A DNA stretch of 64,000 bases from Dyadobacter fanqingshengii (GCF_023822005.2 NZ_CP098806.1:3100001-3164000); one strand, 5' to 3'. Counted from the stretch's first letter, positions 1-9,295 are shown. Notes: generated by a model from the letters alone, not told the origin. Program-made: numbers and translations.

Positions 1-1
1 C

Positions 2-715
2 AAAAACACTGCCGAAGAGCTCTTCCTCTGGGAAAATGTGACCAAGCCAATCCGACGCCTCAACCATTCGGTGCAATTCGAAAACATTCAAAGTCCCGTT
101 GTGGCATTGAACCAGATTGGAAACCGTGGTTTTATCGTTACCCAGAAAAACGGCAAAATCTTCCTGCTGAAAGAAAACGGAACCGTCCGCCAGGGATTCC
201 CGGTTGACATCCTTACCCGAACTGAAAGTGCATTCACGTGGACACAAGATCCTGCTACCGGCCAGCCTGAGCTTGTGGGTGTGAGCGTTTCAGGTGAATT
301 GGTCCGCATTAGCCTGGATGGAAAGATCACGTCCCGGAAGCAGTTACTAAGGCCTGAGCCTGGTTCAAAGTTCAAAACCTTATTCGACCGAAATTCCCTG
401 GATTGGATCCTGATCCGGTCGTTAAATTCCAAAACGGCCATCATTACCAAGGATGGAAAAGACCTTTTTGAAATAAAAGATATTTTGCCAAATTCGGTCA
501 TCCAATATCACTTCTTCGGCGTTGACAATCGTTTTATCACCATCAAGTCGGGAAGTTACACGACGGTTTTTGATATGACAGGCAAAAGACTGGGTGATAA
601 GGCCATTCCGTCGGAAATGCCCGTTCAGCTCACTTATCAGCCCGGATATTATAAATTACTCATTTTCAGCCGGTCCGAGAAAAAGATACAGGTTTGGTCC
701 GTTAAGCTTCGTTAA
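2..715 (+). CDS. C-terminal part of a beta-propeller-like protein (5' truncated by window edge)
   Basis: The reading frame is open from base 2, so this is the C-terminal part of a longer gene whose start lies outside the window. A GTG at 38 could be mistaken for a start, but the preceding codons read through without a stop. The visible 237 residues are made of short beta-strand repeats with patterns such as TQKNGKIFLLKENG, SVSGELVRISLDGK and DMTGKRLGDK, typical of WD40/PQQ-like propeller blades. No catalytic motif is visible. It ends 5 bases before the next gene on the same strand, suggesting co-transcription. Function unknown; the propeller assignment is from repeat rhythm only. Confidence 0.6.
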   Translation, partial: KNTAEELFLWENVTKPIRRLNHSVQFENIQSPVVALNQIGNRGFIVTQKNGKIFLLKENGTVRQGFPVDILTRTESAFTWTQDPATGQPELVGVSVSGELVRISLDGKITSRKQLLRPEPGSKFKTLFDRNSLDWILIRSLNSKTAIITKDGKDLFEIKDILPNSVIQYHFFGVDNRFITIKSGSYTTVFDMTGKRLGDKAIPSEMPVQLTYQPGYYKLLIFSRSEKKIQVWSVKLR

Positions 716-720
716 AAAAT

Positions 721-1749
721 ATGAAGTTTTTAAAATATACGATTTTAGTTTTAGGATGCATTATCTGGGCCTGCGGGCTTAATCCTACCCTGCTGGCATT
801 GGTTGGAAAATATAAACTGATCACCGATGGTTATCAGTATGGCGACCTTTACCGGATGGCTAATCTTTCTGCATTTAAAGATCCGCGAAAGGAATGTCCG
901 GATTACACGCCGCCCGCCAGAAAAGATTCTTCCAGAAAAGTCCACTTGTACATTGTTGGCGATAGTTTTACGGAAGATCAGCGCGTCGGCAAAAGCGATT
1001 TTGCAGTTGATAGATATCAATATGTGAAGTGGTCGGATATGTTGCATGTAAAATTAGACACGTCGGCAACAAACATTCTCCTGCTCGAATCCGTAGAAAG
1101 ACATTTCCGGCAACATCTGGCAACGCCCGTCACTTCTATTATTCCCGATTCCACAACATTTGTTCAAAGGGTGACAACCACCAAATTCATGCATAAGCTG
1201 GATGAGGCATTCAACGGAAAGCAGGCACAGGACAGGTTTGAAGCGCTTTTATTTCAAAATGAAGCTTTTTTGAAAGTAAAAGAATGGAAAGCGGATTTCA
1301 CTTATCATTTGTTCCATCGGATAAACACAAGCGTGACGCTGGTTGACAACGACCGGAGCGTGGTTTCTTATATGGATACGGACACGCCTCATGTGACCTC
1401 TTCCTTCTCTAAGATCCGTGAATCGGAGTTGGATTCGCTTGTTATGAATTTGCAAATCACCGAAGATTCAGCACTGGCAATGGGTTTTGACCTGGTGGCT
1501 TTATCGATCATTCCCAACAAAGTTTCCGTTTTGCAGCCAGAGTATGATGTTTATAATCAGTTGATTGAACGCGCTTACCAACATCCCAAGTTGCCCGTTC
1601 CTTACATTGACGTGCTTTCTGATTTCAGGAATATGGGAACGGCTTCCTACTTAAAAGGCGATTCGCACTGGACTTGCGAAGCGCAAAATTTGTGGCTTAA
1701 CAAAGTCAATACATTGATTAACAGCTTTGTGGATCAGGAAAATATTTGA
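721..1749 (+). CDS. AlgX/AlgJ-like SGNH-fold protein, membrane-anchored or exported
   Basis: Product is 342 residues with an N-terminal hydrophobic segment (about residues 5-27) that should anchor or export it. A GDS motif at residues 80-82 (IVGDSFTE) supplies the SGNH nucleophile serine, and the C-terminal KGDSHWT block matches the Asp-x-x-His type block of AlgX/AlgJ-like proteins, which take part in O-acetylation of exported polysaccharides. An MBOAT acetyltransferase partner would be expected but is not seen downstream; it may lie to the left of the window. It starts 5 bases after the propeller-like gene. The family call is fairly secure; acetylation of a particular polymer is inference. 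Confidence 0.65.
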   Translation: MKFLKYTILVLGCIIWACGLNPTLLALVGKYKLITDGYQYGDLYRMANLSAFKDPRKECPDYTPPARKDSSRKVHLYIVGDSFTEDQRVGKSDFAVDRYQYVKWSDMLHVKLDTSATNILLLESVERHFRQHLATPVTSIIPDSTTFVQRVTTTKFMHKLDEAFNGKQAQDRFEALLFQNEAFLKVKEWKADFTYHLFHRINTSVTLVDNDRSVVSYMDTDTPHVTSSFSKIRESELDSLVMNLQITEDSALAMGFDLVALSIIPNKVSVLQPEYDVYNQLIERAYQHPKLPVPYIDVLSDFRNMGTASYLKGDSHWTCEAQNLWLNKVNTLINSFVDQENI

Positions 1750-1833
1750 ATGTGTGCCTGCTTATCTGCCGGGATTTCCTACATTTAAGTGATTTACAAA
1801 ATGTAAGATATTCGCTTTTCAGATTTGGATGTT

Positions 1834-2991
1834 ATGAAGTATAATCAACCGCGCGGCATGCAATGTTCGACAGCGAAGGTCAGTAATTTCCTTTTTGCTG
1901 CTTTCATTCTCCTCTGTTCCATTTCTCTTAAAGCTCAAAATAATCAGCTGAAACCCGGTTTTGACAAAGAAGAGTATCTGGAACAACTGCGGATACACGT
2001 GCTGTTGTATGATACGACCAAAGCAAACCCGACGAGGCCGAAATCCATGATCTCCAAGCCGGAGCTTTTTAAAAGTGCTTATGAATCGCCGGTGATGGGC
2101 TTAGACAACAAATGGGCCTTATGGGTTCACAAAATCAATCCTGTCGCTGCTATCAATGTCCGGGGCACAACGGTTGAACCTGTGGGCTGGCTGGAAAATT
2201 TTTATGCTGCAATGGTTCCTGCAAAGGGGGAATTGAAACTTACCAAAGATTACACTTTTCAATATCATCTGGCCGACAATCCCAAAGCCGCTGTGCACGT
2301 TGGCTGGCTGGTCGGCATGGCTTTTCTGGCGAAAGATATTGTTCCTAAAATTGATTCATGCTACAAATCCGGCATCAAGGAATTTCTGATTATGGGGCAT
2401 AGCCAGGGCGGCGCCATCGTTTACCTGCTTACTTCGCACCTTTATCAGTTACAAAAAGACAAAAAACTGCCCGGCGACATTCGATTTAAAACTTACGCGA
2501 GTGCTAGTCCGAAAACGGGTAACACTTATTATGGCTACGAATACGAAAGCATGATCGATGGCGGCTGGGGTTATAATGTAGTAAATGCTGCGGACTGGAT
2601 TCCTGAATTGCCCTTTTCCGTGCAGACATTAGCTGATTTTAATGAGACTAACCCCTTCAAAAACATTGATCCGGTTATAAAAAAGCAAAAATTGATAACG
2701 CGGGTCGCGCTGCGCCATGCTTACAAGCAGATGAAAAAGCCCAGTGAAAAAGCACAGCGCAATTATCAAAAATTTCTGGGCAATTACGCTTCCAAGTCAA
2801 TCATGAAGGTGCTTCCTGATTTTCAGCCGCCGGTTTATTTCAAAAGCAATAACTACGTCAGGATCGGACCGACGATTGCATTGATCCCGGATGCAGAATA
2901 TTACAAACTCTTTCCCGACTCTGACGAGCAAATCTTTATTCATCATTTACAAAACCCATATTTGTATTTAATGCAGAAATACAAACATTAA
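1834..2991 (+). CDS. secreted lipase-like alpha/beta hydrolase (class 3 lipase type)
   Basis: About 385 residues. The start is taken at ATG 1834; a TTG at 1825 is also possible, and an ATG at 1858 would still keep the signal peptide (hydrophobic run FLFAAFILLCSISLKAQ). The nucleophile elbow GHSQGG lies in the middle of the protein and is preceded by a hydrophobic strand (EFLIMGHSQGG), as in fungal-type class 3 lipases. Downstream ASPKTGN and VNAADWIPELPF resemble the segments around the catalytic Asp of that family. A lipase or esterase acting in the periplasm or outside the cell is likely; substrate unknown. The next gene, a secreted peptidase, begins 22 bases downstream on the same strand. 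Confidence 0.7.
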   Translation: MKYNQPRGMQCSTAKVSNFLFAAFILLCSISLKAQNNQLKPGFDKEEYLEQLRIHVLLYDTTKANPTRPKSMISKPELFKSAYESPVMGLDNKWALWVHKINPVAAINVRGTTVEPVGWLENFYAAMVPAKGELKLTKDYTFQYHLADNPKAAVHVGWLVGMAFLAKDIVPKIDSCYKSGIKEFLIMGHSQGGAIVYLLTSHLYQLQKDKKLPGDIRFKTYASASPKTGNTYYGYEYESMIDGGWGYNVVNAADWIPELPFSVQTLADFNETNPFKNIDPVIKKQKLITRVALRHAYKQMKKPSEKAQRNYQKFLGNYASKSIMKVLPDFQPPVYFKSNNYVRIGPTIALIPDAEYYKLFPDSDEQIFIHHLQNPYLYLMQKYKH

Positions 2992-3013
2992 TTATTCCGA
3001 ATTCACTCAACTT

Positions 3014-4747
3014 ATGCGATTACTTTTCTTTCTTTTACTCCTTTTCTCTCTCACTTTTTCAGTTAAAGCCCAATACAAAACGCGTTTCGAAATCAGCGGC
3101 GGCAAGGAAACCCCGACTTACGAAGAAGGCATCGAATATTACAAACTGCTCGCAAAAAACTTTCCTGAGATCCAGATCACTGAAAAAGGCCTTACTGACA
3201 GTGGAAAGCCGCTTCACCTTGTTTTGTATTCTAAAAGCAAAACATTTGAAATACAAAAACTGAAATCGCAGCAAAAGGCGATTTTATTGGTCAATAACGC
3301 CATTCATCCGGGCGAATCCGACGGTGTTGACGCTTCCATGATGCTCCTCCGTGACATTGCCATGAACCCACAAAAATTCCCCGAACTGGATAATGTGATC
3401 CTGGCCATTATTCCTTTTTACAACATTGGCGGTGCGCTAAACAGGAACAGCACAACGCGTACAAACCAGGCCGGCCCGGAGGAATACGGCTTCCGGGGCA
3501 ATGCCAGAAATTATGACCTTAACAGAGATTTTATCAAAAGCGACACCAGAAATGCCCGGAGCTTCGCCGCCATTTTCCATGAGCTTGACCCTGACCTTTT
3601 TGCCGACACACACGTAAGCAACGGTGCTGATTATCAATATGTCATGACACTGGACTATGCACAAAAAGACAAGTTGGGTGGGAAATTGGGTTATTTCAAT
3701 GATAAGGTTTTTTTGCCTTACATGTACAAGCATTTAAAGGCAGCCGGATTTGAGGCCACTCCATATGTGAATTCGTGGGGCCAGACGCCCGACAAAGGTT
3801 TCGTCCAGTTTCCGGACTGGCCGCGCTACTCAACAGGTTACGCGGCGTTATTTCACACGATCGGCGTCATGACAGAAACGCATATGTTGAAGCCTTATGA
3901 CAAGCGGGTCGCGTCAACTTACGCTTACTTGCTGGGTAACATCAAATTTTTGTCAAGAAACCGAAGAGAGCTCCTTAAACTTCGCAAGGATACCAAAGAA
4001 GCTGTAAAAACGCAGGAGAAATTTGCGGTAACATGGGAGGTTAACAAAGTCAAAAACACGCAAATTGAGTTCAAAGGCTATGAACCTGAATACATTACCA
4101 GCAAAGTGAGCGGCGCGCAAAGACTTTATTACAACCGTTCCAAACCATTTACCAAAAAAATCCCTTTTTACGACACTTATTCACCCGTGGATGAGGTTAC
4201 CAGGCCCGTTGCTTATATTATTCCGCAAGGATGGCACAATGTAATCGACCTCATGAAACTGAATGGTGTGGAAGTGAAGCAGCTTGAAAAAGATACCGAT
4301 ATGGAGGTGGAAACTTACTATATCGAAAACCTGGAAACGCCTAAACAGCCATTTGAGGGACATTACTGGCACACGAGCGTGACAACGAAGACCGTTAAAC
4401 AGCGGATTACATTTAAGAAAGGCGATTGGTATATCTCGGTTAACCAGTGGACCAATCGTTACATTGTAGAAACGCTTGAACCCAAAGGCGTTGACTCATT
4501 TTTCAAATGGAATTTCTTTGACACCATTTTGCAATCCAAGGAACATTATTCTGCTTATGTATTTGAAGATCTCGCGGCGGAATTGCTGGCAAAGGATGTT
4601 AGTTTGAGAATCAAGCTGGAAGATAAGCGTAAAAATGATCCTGAATTTGCAAAAAACGGGAGCGCACAATTGGACTTCATTTATGACAATTCACCCTATC
4701 GCGAGAAGGAATATTTGCGCTACCCTGTGTTTCGGTTAATGAAGTGA
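3014..4747 (+). CDS. secreted M14-family zinc carboxypeptidase-like protein
   Basis: 577 residues with a clear signal peptide (MRLLFFLLLLFSLTFSVKAQ). The zinc ligands of family M14 are visible: His98 and Glu101 in AIHPGES, and His200 in FADTHVS. Substrate-binding NYDLNRD follows the usual pattern around residues 166-172, and the likely catalytic Glu288 sits in VMTETHML. The N-terminal half is thus an intact metallopeptidase. The C-terminal half (about 340-577) is the extra domain common in Bacteroidota members of this family and has no motif I recognise. Expected to trim peptides in the periplasm or outside. It follows the lipase gene closely and may share its transcript. Confidence 0.85.
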   Translation: MRLLFFLLLLFSLTFSVKAQYKTRFEISGGKETPTYEEGIEYYKLLAKNFPEIQITEKGLTDSGKPLHLVLYSKSKTFEIQKLKSQQKAILLVNNAIHPGESDGVDASMMLLRDIAMNPQKFPELDNVILAIIPFYNIGGALNRNSTTRTNQAGPEEYGFRGNARNYDLNRDFIKSDTRNARSFAAIFHELDPDLFADTHVSNGADYQYVMTLDYAQKDKLGGKLGYFNDKVFLPYMYKHLKAAGFEATPYVNSWGQTPDKGFVQFPDWPRYSTGYAALFHTIGVMTETHMLKPYDKRVASTYAYLLGNIKFLSRNRRELLKLRKDTKEAVKTQEKFAVTWEVNKVKNTQIEFKGYEPEYITSKVSGAQRLYYNRSKPFTKKIPFYDTYSPVDEVTRPVAYIIPQGWHNVIDLMKLNGVEVKQLEKDTDMEVETYYIENLETPKQPFEGHYWHTSVTTKTVKQRITFKKGDWYISVNQWTNRYIVETLEPKGVDSFFKWNFFDTILQSKEHYSAYVFEDLAAELLAKDVSLRIKLEDKRKNDPEFAKNGSAQLDFIYDNSPYREKEYLRYPVFRLMK

Positions 4748-4828
4748 TAAAAATCCGGACTGAACGATTAAAAAACTACTGCTGTTATACGTGAGGCTTA
4801 TATGGCCTTTTATATTATTCAGGCTGTT

Positions 4829-4844
4829 TTTATATTAATATAAA
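4829..4844. repeat. perfect 16-bp AT-rich palindrome upstream of the helicase gene
   Basis: TTTATATTAATATAAA reads the same on both strands and ends 24 bases before the helicase ATG. It could be an operator or simply AT-rich leader sequence. A related run, GGCCTTTTATATTATT, sits about 30 bases upstream, giving the leader two similar segments. Confidence 0.35.
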
Positions 4845-4868
4845 GGAGCAGCCCTTTAAAAAAATCAA

Positions 4869-6011
4869 ATGACATTTCAAGATTTAAAGCTCATTGAGCC
4901 TATTGCTAAGGCGCTTCAAGAAGAAGGCTACACCACTCCCACACCGATTCAGGCAAAAGCGATCCCCATTATTCTGGATCAAAAAGATTTATTAGGTTGC
5001 GCGCAGACGGGCACAGGAAAAACGGCAGCATTTGCCATTCCAATGTTGCAACTGCTTCATAATAATCCAGTTGGAAAGTTTGAAAAAAGCCACATCCGCG
5101 CATTGATCCTTACGCCTACACGCGAGCTGGCCATTCAGATTGGCGAAAGTTTTGCAGCTTATGGACGCCATACCGGCGTTAAACACACGGTTGTTTTTGG
5201 TGGCGTGGGTCAAAAACCGCAAACAGATGCGCTTCAACGCGGCGTCGACGTGCTTATCGCAACGCCGGGACGTTTATTAGACCTTATTAATCAAGGATTT
5301 ATAAAACTAAACCAGTTGGAATTCTTCGTTCTTGACGAAGCAGACCGGATGCTGGACATGGGTTTTGTACATGATGTGAAGAAAGTCATCAAATTGCTTC
5401 CCGTAAAAAGGCAATCGTTGTTTTTCTCTGCCACTATGCCCCCGGCCATTGTCACATTGGCTAACACAATACTTAGAAATCCACTTAAAGTAGAAGTTAC
5501 ACCCGTTTCTTCGACTGCTGACACCATTCGTCAGTCTGTGTTTTTTGTAGATAAATCGGATAAAAATTCGCTGTTACTGCATATTCTGAAAGATGAAAGC
5601 ATTGCCACTGCGCTAGTTTTCACCCGGACGAAACATGGTGCGGATAAAGTGGTAAAGGTTTTGAGAAAAGCAGGCGTAAGCTCAGAAGCGATTCACGGAA
5701 ATAAATCCCAGAATGCGCGTCAGAATGCGCTGAAAAATTTCAAAAGCCAGACAACCCGAGTTTTGGTAGCCACCGACATTGCGGCAAGAGGAATTGACGT
5801 GGATGACCTGACGCATGTGATCAACTACGAAATCCCGAACATTCCTGAGACGTACGTACACAGGATCGGACGTACAGGTCGTGCAGGGGCGAAAGGAATT
5901 GCTTTTTCTTTCTGTGACCTGGATGAGAAAGTGTATCTGAAAGACATTCACAAGCTGATTGCCAAGAATATCCCGGTTATAAACGACCATCCCTACGCAA
6001 CGGGCAGGTAA
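4869..6011 (+). CDS. rhlE: DEAD-box RNA helicase, RhlE type
   Basis: 380 residues covering a complete two-domain helicase core. Visible motifs in order: Q-motif region (PTPIQ, residues 24-28), motif I AQTGTGKT (45-52), Ia PTRELAIQ, Ib TPGRLLDL, II DEADRMLDMGF, III SAT, IV region ALVFTRT, V ATDIAARGIDV, VI HRIGRTGRAG. It ends almost directly after the core, so it lacks the basic or RNA-binding tail found on many bacterial DEAD proteins. The family unwinds short RNA duplexes in ribosome assembly and RNA decay, often in cold adaptation. The rhodanese gene follows 2 bases after the stop. Assignment to RhlE rather than another DEAD subfamily is by overall resemblance. Confidence 0.9.
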   Translation: MTFQDLKLIEPIAKALQEEGYTTPTPIQAKAIPIILDQKDLLGCAQTGTGKTAAFAIPMLQLLHNNPVGKFEKSHIRALILTPTRELAIQIGESFAAYGRHTGVKHTVVFGGVGQKPQTDALQRGVDVLIATPGRLLDLINQGFIKLNQLEFFVLDEADRMLDMGFVHDVKKVIKLLPVKRQSLFFSATMPPAIVTLANTILRNPLKVEVTPVSSTADTIRQSVFFVDKSDKNSLLLHILKDESIATALVFTRTKHGADKVVKVLRKAGVSSEAIHGNKSQNARQNALKNFKSQTTRVLVATDIAARGIDVDDLTHVINYEIPNIPETYVHRIGRTGRAGAKGIAFSFCDLDEKVYLKDIHKLIAKNIPVINDHPYATGR

Positions 6012-6013
6012 CA

Positions 6014-6319
6014 ATGACAAGGAATACTTTTACGGACATTGATCTTAACGAAGCCAGACGCTTGCAAGCGGTGGCAGACACGGTTCTGGTTGATGTCCGG
6101 GAAACCTGGGAATTTGAAGAATTTAATGAGGGTGGAATCAACATTCCCCTGGCCGAGATCCGCGAACGAAGAGCGGATCTCGCGCCATTTAAAAGCATTA
6201 TCGTGATTTGCACCAATGGTGTGAGAAGCAAAGTTGCTGCCATGGATTATTGCCGCGTGCCGGAATGGCTCGACAAGCAAATATTCCACGTGAAAGGAGG
6301 AATTATTGAATCTGAATAA
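6014..6319 (+). CDS. single-domain rhodanese-like sulfurtransferase
   Basis: 101 residues, one rhodanese domain. The N-terminal block LVDVRETWEFEEF matches the conserved DVR-x-x-x-E-(F/Y) region, and the active-site loop CTNGVRS holds Cys66, the residue that carries the persulfide. The loop pattern C-x-x-G-x-R is typical of functional sulfur carriers of the GlpE/PspE kind. It is translated with the helicase (2-base gap), which probably reflects operon economy and not a joint function. Cytoplasmic, as no signal sequence is visible. The specific sulfur acceptor cannot be read from the sequence. Confidence 0.85.
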   Translation: MTRNTFTDIDLNEARRLQAVADTVLVDVRETWEFEEFNEGGINIPLAEIRERRADLAPFKSIIVICTNGVRSKVAAMDYCRVPEWLDKQIFHVKGGIIESE

Positions 6320-6338
6320 AAAACTTTGAGAGCTAATC

Positions 6339-7124
6339 TTAAAGATTTGGTAAGTCTAAACTTCCCTCAAAAACCCTGACAGCTGGACCGATCAGGTGAA
6401 TGTTGTCAAATCCGGCCGGCGTTTCTTCAAAATCTACTTTTAAAGTCCCGCCGATTGTTTCAATGGTGATAGGGCCGTTCCAGCCTTCGCGTAAATGTGC
6501 AGATAGTGCGCAGGCAGTTACACCCGTTCCACATGAGTATGTTTCATCTTCGACGCCCCGCTCATACGTTCTGACGCTCAGATGATTGTCTTCGATCAAC
6601 TCGACGAAATTAACATTTGTGCCGCCTTTTGGCCCATATACCGAACCATAACGGATCTCACTTCCAATACTGAAAACGTCAGTTTCGGCAACCTGATCTA
6701 CGTAAGTGACATAGTGCGGCGAACCTGTGTTCATGAAATCGAATTCCGGATAACGCTCCACGTCAGCGACCGCGGACATTTTCAAGCTGATCACCTCTCC
6801 TGACACAGTCGCCTCGTGCAAACCATCGACTGCTATGAAAGTTGTTGAGTCCTCAAAAAGACCTAAATCATGCGCAAAACGGACGACACAACGTCCTCCA
6901 TTCCCGCACATGCTGCCTTCCCCGCCATCCGCATTGAAATAAACCATCCGAAAATCGTAACCAGGCTCATTCTGCAACAGAATTAAACCGTCGGAACCAA
7001 TCCCGAACCTGCGATGGCAAATTGAGGCGATCAATTCTTTTGAAACCGGAAATGTTTTGTCGCGATCATCGATCATGACGAAGTCGTTTCCTGTTCCCTG
7101 ATATTTAAAAAATGAAATCTGCAT
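6339..7124 (-). CDS. dapF: diaminopimelate epimerase
   Basis: 261 residues, full length for DapF, converting LL- to meso-diaminopimelate for lysine and peptidoglycan synthesis. The two catalytic cysteines are present in their signatures: Cys73 in SMCGNGGRC and Cys198 in ETYSCGTGVTAC. The N-terminal FFKYQGTGNDFVMID block is also diagnostic. It converges on the rhodanese gene with 19 bases between stops. Upstream, a terminator separates it from rplS, so it appears to have its own transcript although no clear promoter box could be picked out. Confidence 0.95.
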   Translation of the reverse strand: MQISFFKYQGTGNDFVMIDDRDKTFPVSKELIASICHRRFGIGSDGLILLQNEPGYDFRMVYFNADGGEGSMCGNGGRCVVRFAHDLGLFEDSTTFIAVDGLHEATVSGEVISLKMSAVADVERYPEFDFMNTGSPHYVTYVDQVAETDVFSIGSEIRYGSVYGPKGGTNVNFVELIEDNHLSVRTYERGVEDETYSCGTGVTACALSAHLREGWNGPITIETIGGTLKVDFEETPAGFDNIHLIGPAVRVFEGSLDLPNL

Positions 7125-7164
7125 GTCAGCTTGATGTAAGAAGTGCGGCGTGGCTAGTCCGCTT

Positions 7165-7210
7165 TAAAACAACAAAACCCTGCAAGAAATAATCACCTGC
7201 AGGGTTTAAA
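7165..7210 (-). terminator. rho-independent terminator downstream of rplS
   Basis: A 10-bp perfect stem (bases 7175-7184 with 7198-7207, AAACCCTGCA on either arm) encloses a 13-base loop. On the minus strand it is followed by a T-rich tract (TGTTGTTTT). It lies between the rplS stop and the dapF start. The other strand also has a short T run, so it might act in both directions. Confidence 0.8.
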
Positions 7211-7234
7211 ATTTTTGTCCGAAGAAAATTTATA

Positions 7235-7597
7235 TTACTTCGATACTTTAAGCTCTTTAATACGAGCGGCTTTACCCTGACGGCCACGTAAGAAGAACAG
7301 ACGTGCACGACGCACCTTACCGCGGCGAATCAATTCGATTTTAGCGATACTAGGTGAAAGAATTGGGAAAACACGTTCTACGGCAATGCCGTTTGAGATT
7401 TTACGCACTGTGAAAGTTTCACCGCTAGCGCTCAGGTTCCGACGTTGCATAACTGTGCCCTGAAACTGCTGGACACGCTCTTTGTTACCTTCACGGATCT
7501 TAACGTGTACGTTGATCGTGTCGCCTGAAGTAAATTCAGGATACTCGGATTTACGATTTTCGATCGTAGCTTCTACGAGTTTAATAAGTTCGCTCAT
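7235..7597 (-). CDS. rplS: 50S ribosomal protein L19
   Basis: 120 residues, the usual length. The family signatures [20 protein letters not shown] and [15 protein letters not shown] are intact, and the C-terminus is strongly basic ([25 protein letters not shown]). L19 sits at the 30S-50S interface. The neighbours usual in other bacteria (rimM, trmD, rpsP) are not adjacent here, so it stands as a monocistronic unit bounded by a -7 box upstream and a terminator downstream. Confidence 0.97.
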   Translation of the reverse strand: MSELIKLVEATIENRKSEYPEFTSGDTINVHVKIREGNKERVQQFQGTVMQRRNLSASGETFTVRKISNGIAVERVFPILSPSIAKIELIRRGKVRRARLFFLRGRQGKAARIKELKVSK

Positions 7598-7688
7598 GAC
7601 GAATGCTTTTTGGATTTAAAATGATAGCTTGCTTCCAGCGGATGAGGTGACGCCCCTTCATTCAAAACAGCTCTTGCGAAAACGAGTG

Positions 7689-7696
7689 CAAAGCTA
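7689..7696 (-). promoter_or_regulatory. putative Bacteroidota -7 box for rplS
   Basis: Reads TAGCTTTG on the minus strand, an exact match to TAnnTTTG, about 90 bases upstream of the rplS start. No clear TTG element is seen at the -33 position, so the call rests on the -7 box alone. The leader of roughly 85 bases could hold a ribosomal-protein control element, but no structure was established. Confidence 0.45.
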
Positions 7697-7728
7697 ATAT
7701 TTTTTCTTTGTTTGTAAAAGCATTTGAG

Positions 7729-9225
7729 ATGAAAATACTGAATGTAAAACAGATTCGCGCACTGGATGCATATACAATTGAAAATGAACCCGTTTCTTCG
7801 CTAGATTTAATGGAACGCGCATCAAAAGCGTTCGTCAGATGGTTCTGCAACCAATTCGTAAATACCCGGCCGGTTGCTGTTTTTTGTGGAAAAGGAAATA
7901 ATGGTGGGGACGGGCTGGCCATTGCGCGTATTTTGAGTACACACAGTTATGATGTTCAGGTTTTTGTTATTGAATATACAGAAAATGCTTCCGCAGATTT
8001 CCAGAGCAACTTCACGAGGTTAAGAGATCATTTACAGCCTGTTAGTATTTCTGCAGATAGTGCATTTCCAACGTTGGCAGCAAACGTAATTTGCATTGAT
8101 GCATTGTTAGGATCGGGATTATCAAGACCTGCTGAGGGACTTTTGGCGAACATTATTCATTCTCTGAATGCTTTACCGAATAAGATCGTGTCCGTTGACA
8201 TTGCGAGCGGTTTGTACGCCGACCAAGCCAATCAAAAAGGTGATCCGATCATAGAGCCCAATTTCACGGTGTCATTCCAACTGCCCAAACTAGCATTCAT
8301 GATGCCGCAAAATGCCAAATTTGTTGGTTCCTGGCATATTGTAGACATTGGTTTAAATGAAGATTTTATCAATGCAACCGATACACCTTACCATTATACC
8401 GACAAACTAACGGCCGAAAAGCTGATCAAGCCGCGTGACAAATTCTCCCACAAAGGCACGTTCGGTCATGCGCTGCTGATGGCTGGCAGTTACGGGAAAA
8501 TGGGCGCTGCGGTTTTATCTGGGAAAGCGTGTTTAAGATCGGGAGTCGGCCTGTTAACCATGCACATTCCTGTTTGCGGATATGATATTATTCAAATTTC
8601 GCTACCCGAGGCGATGGCTGTCACGGATCAGGATGAGAAACATTTAAGTGCACTAACTGATCTTGGATCCTACTCGGCCATCGGAATTGGTCCCGGACTT
8701 GGCAAAGAGCCGGTGACAGTGAATGTTGTGGAAAAATTGTTGGATTTTGTAAACGCGAATAGCGGAAAAGCCAAACTGATTATCGATGCGGACGCCCTAA
8801 ACATCATTTCAGAAAACAGGGATCTTCTGAACAAATTACCTGAAAACACAGTCTTAACCCCGCATCCAAAAGAATTCCAACGGCTGGCCGGAGATAGCAA
8901 AGACGAATTTGAAAGGCTTCAAAGCGGCATTGATTTCGCCAAAAAATACAAAGTAATTATCTGCCTGAAAGGCGCCAACACAGCCGTAATCCTCGCAAAT
9001 GGCGAAGTACATTTCAACTCAACAGGCAACCCCGGCATGGCCACAGGGGGCACCGGCGACGTGCTTACAGGAATTGTAACCAGCCTCCTAGCCCAAAAAT
9101 ATGAGCCTGCGGAAGCAGCAATCCTGGCTGTTTATCAGCATGGGCTGGCCGGAGATCGGGCCGCAGAAGTAAAAGGCCAAAGTGCGTTGATTGCTTCGGA
9201 TTTGGTTGATAGTTTGGGTTGGTGA
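7729..9225 (+). CDS. bifunctional NAD(P)H-hydrate epimerase / ADP-dependent dehydratase (YjeF type)
   Basis: 498 residues from ATG 7729 (a TTG at 7708 would add seven residues with no family support). The N-terminal third is the NAD(P)HX epimerase, with FCGKGNNGGDGLAIARIL as its glycine-rich loop. From about residue 225 the ribokinase-like ADP-dependent dehydratase begins, with KGTFGHALLMAGS, the GIGPGLG loop and the nucleotide-site block GNPGMATGGTGDVLTGI. The two activities together repair damaged hydrated NADH and NADPH. Fusion of both halves in one chain is the common bacterial arrangement (NnrE plus NnrD). It is transcribed away from rplS. Confidence 0.95.
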   Translation: MKILNVKQIRALDAYTIENEPVSSLDLMERASKAFVRWFCNQFVNTRPVAVFCGKGNNGGDGLAIARILSTHSYDVQVFVIEYTENASADFQSNFTRLRDHLQPVSISADSAFPTLAANVICIDALLGSGLSRPAEGLLANIIHSLNALPNKIVSVDIASGLYADQANQKGDPIIEPNFTVSFQLPKLAFMMPQNAKFVGSWHIVDIGLNEDFINATDTPYHYTDKLTAEKLIKPRDKFSHKGTFGHALLMAGSYGKMGAAVLSGKACLRSGVGLLTMHIPVCGYDIIQISLPEAMAVTDQDEKHLSALTDLGSYSAIGIGPGLGKEPVTVNVVEKLLDFVNANSGKAKLIIDADALNIISENRDLLNKLPENTVLTPHPKEFQRLAGDSKDEFERLQSGIDFAKKYKVIICLKGANTAVILANGEVHFNSTGNPGMATGGTGDVLTGIVTSLLAQKYEPAEAAILAVYQHGLAGDRAAEVKGQSALIASDLVDSLGW

Positions 9226-9268
9226 AGCCGTTTAAGCCGATCTGCAATGACAACTAAACAAAAAATGT

Positions 9269-9276
9269 TAAATTTG
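9269..9276 (+). promoter_or_regulatory. putative -7 box for the DUF433/DUF5615 pair
   Basis: TAAATTTG matches TAnnTTTG and lies 19 bases upstream of the ATG at 9296, which would leave a very short leader. No convincing -33 TTG was found. Confidence 0.4.
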
Positions 9277-9295
9277 GTTATATAACGAGAATGCT

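Noticed and set aside
7126..7308. 60-residue minus-strand frame downstream of rplS
   Set aside because: Crosses the rplS terminator and overlaps the L19 coding end in another frame.
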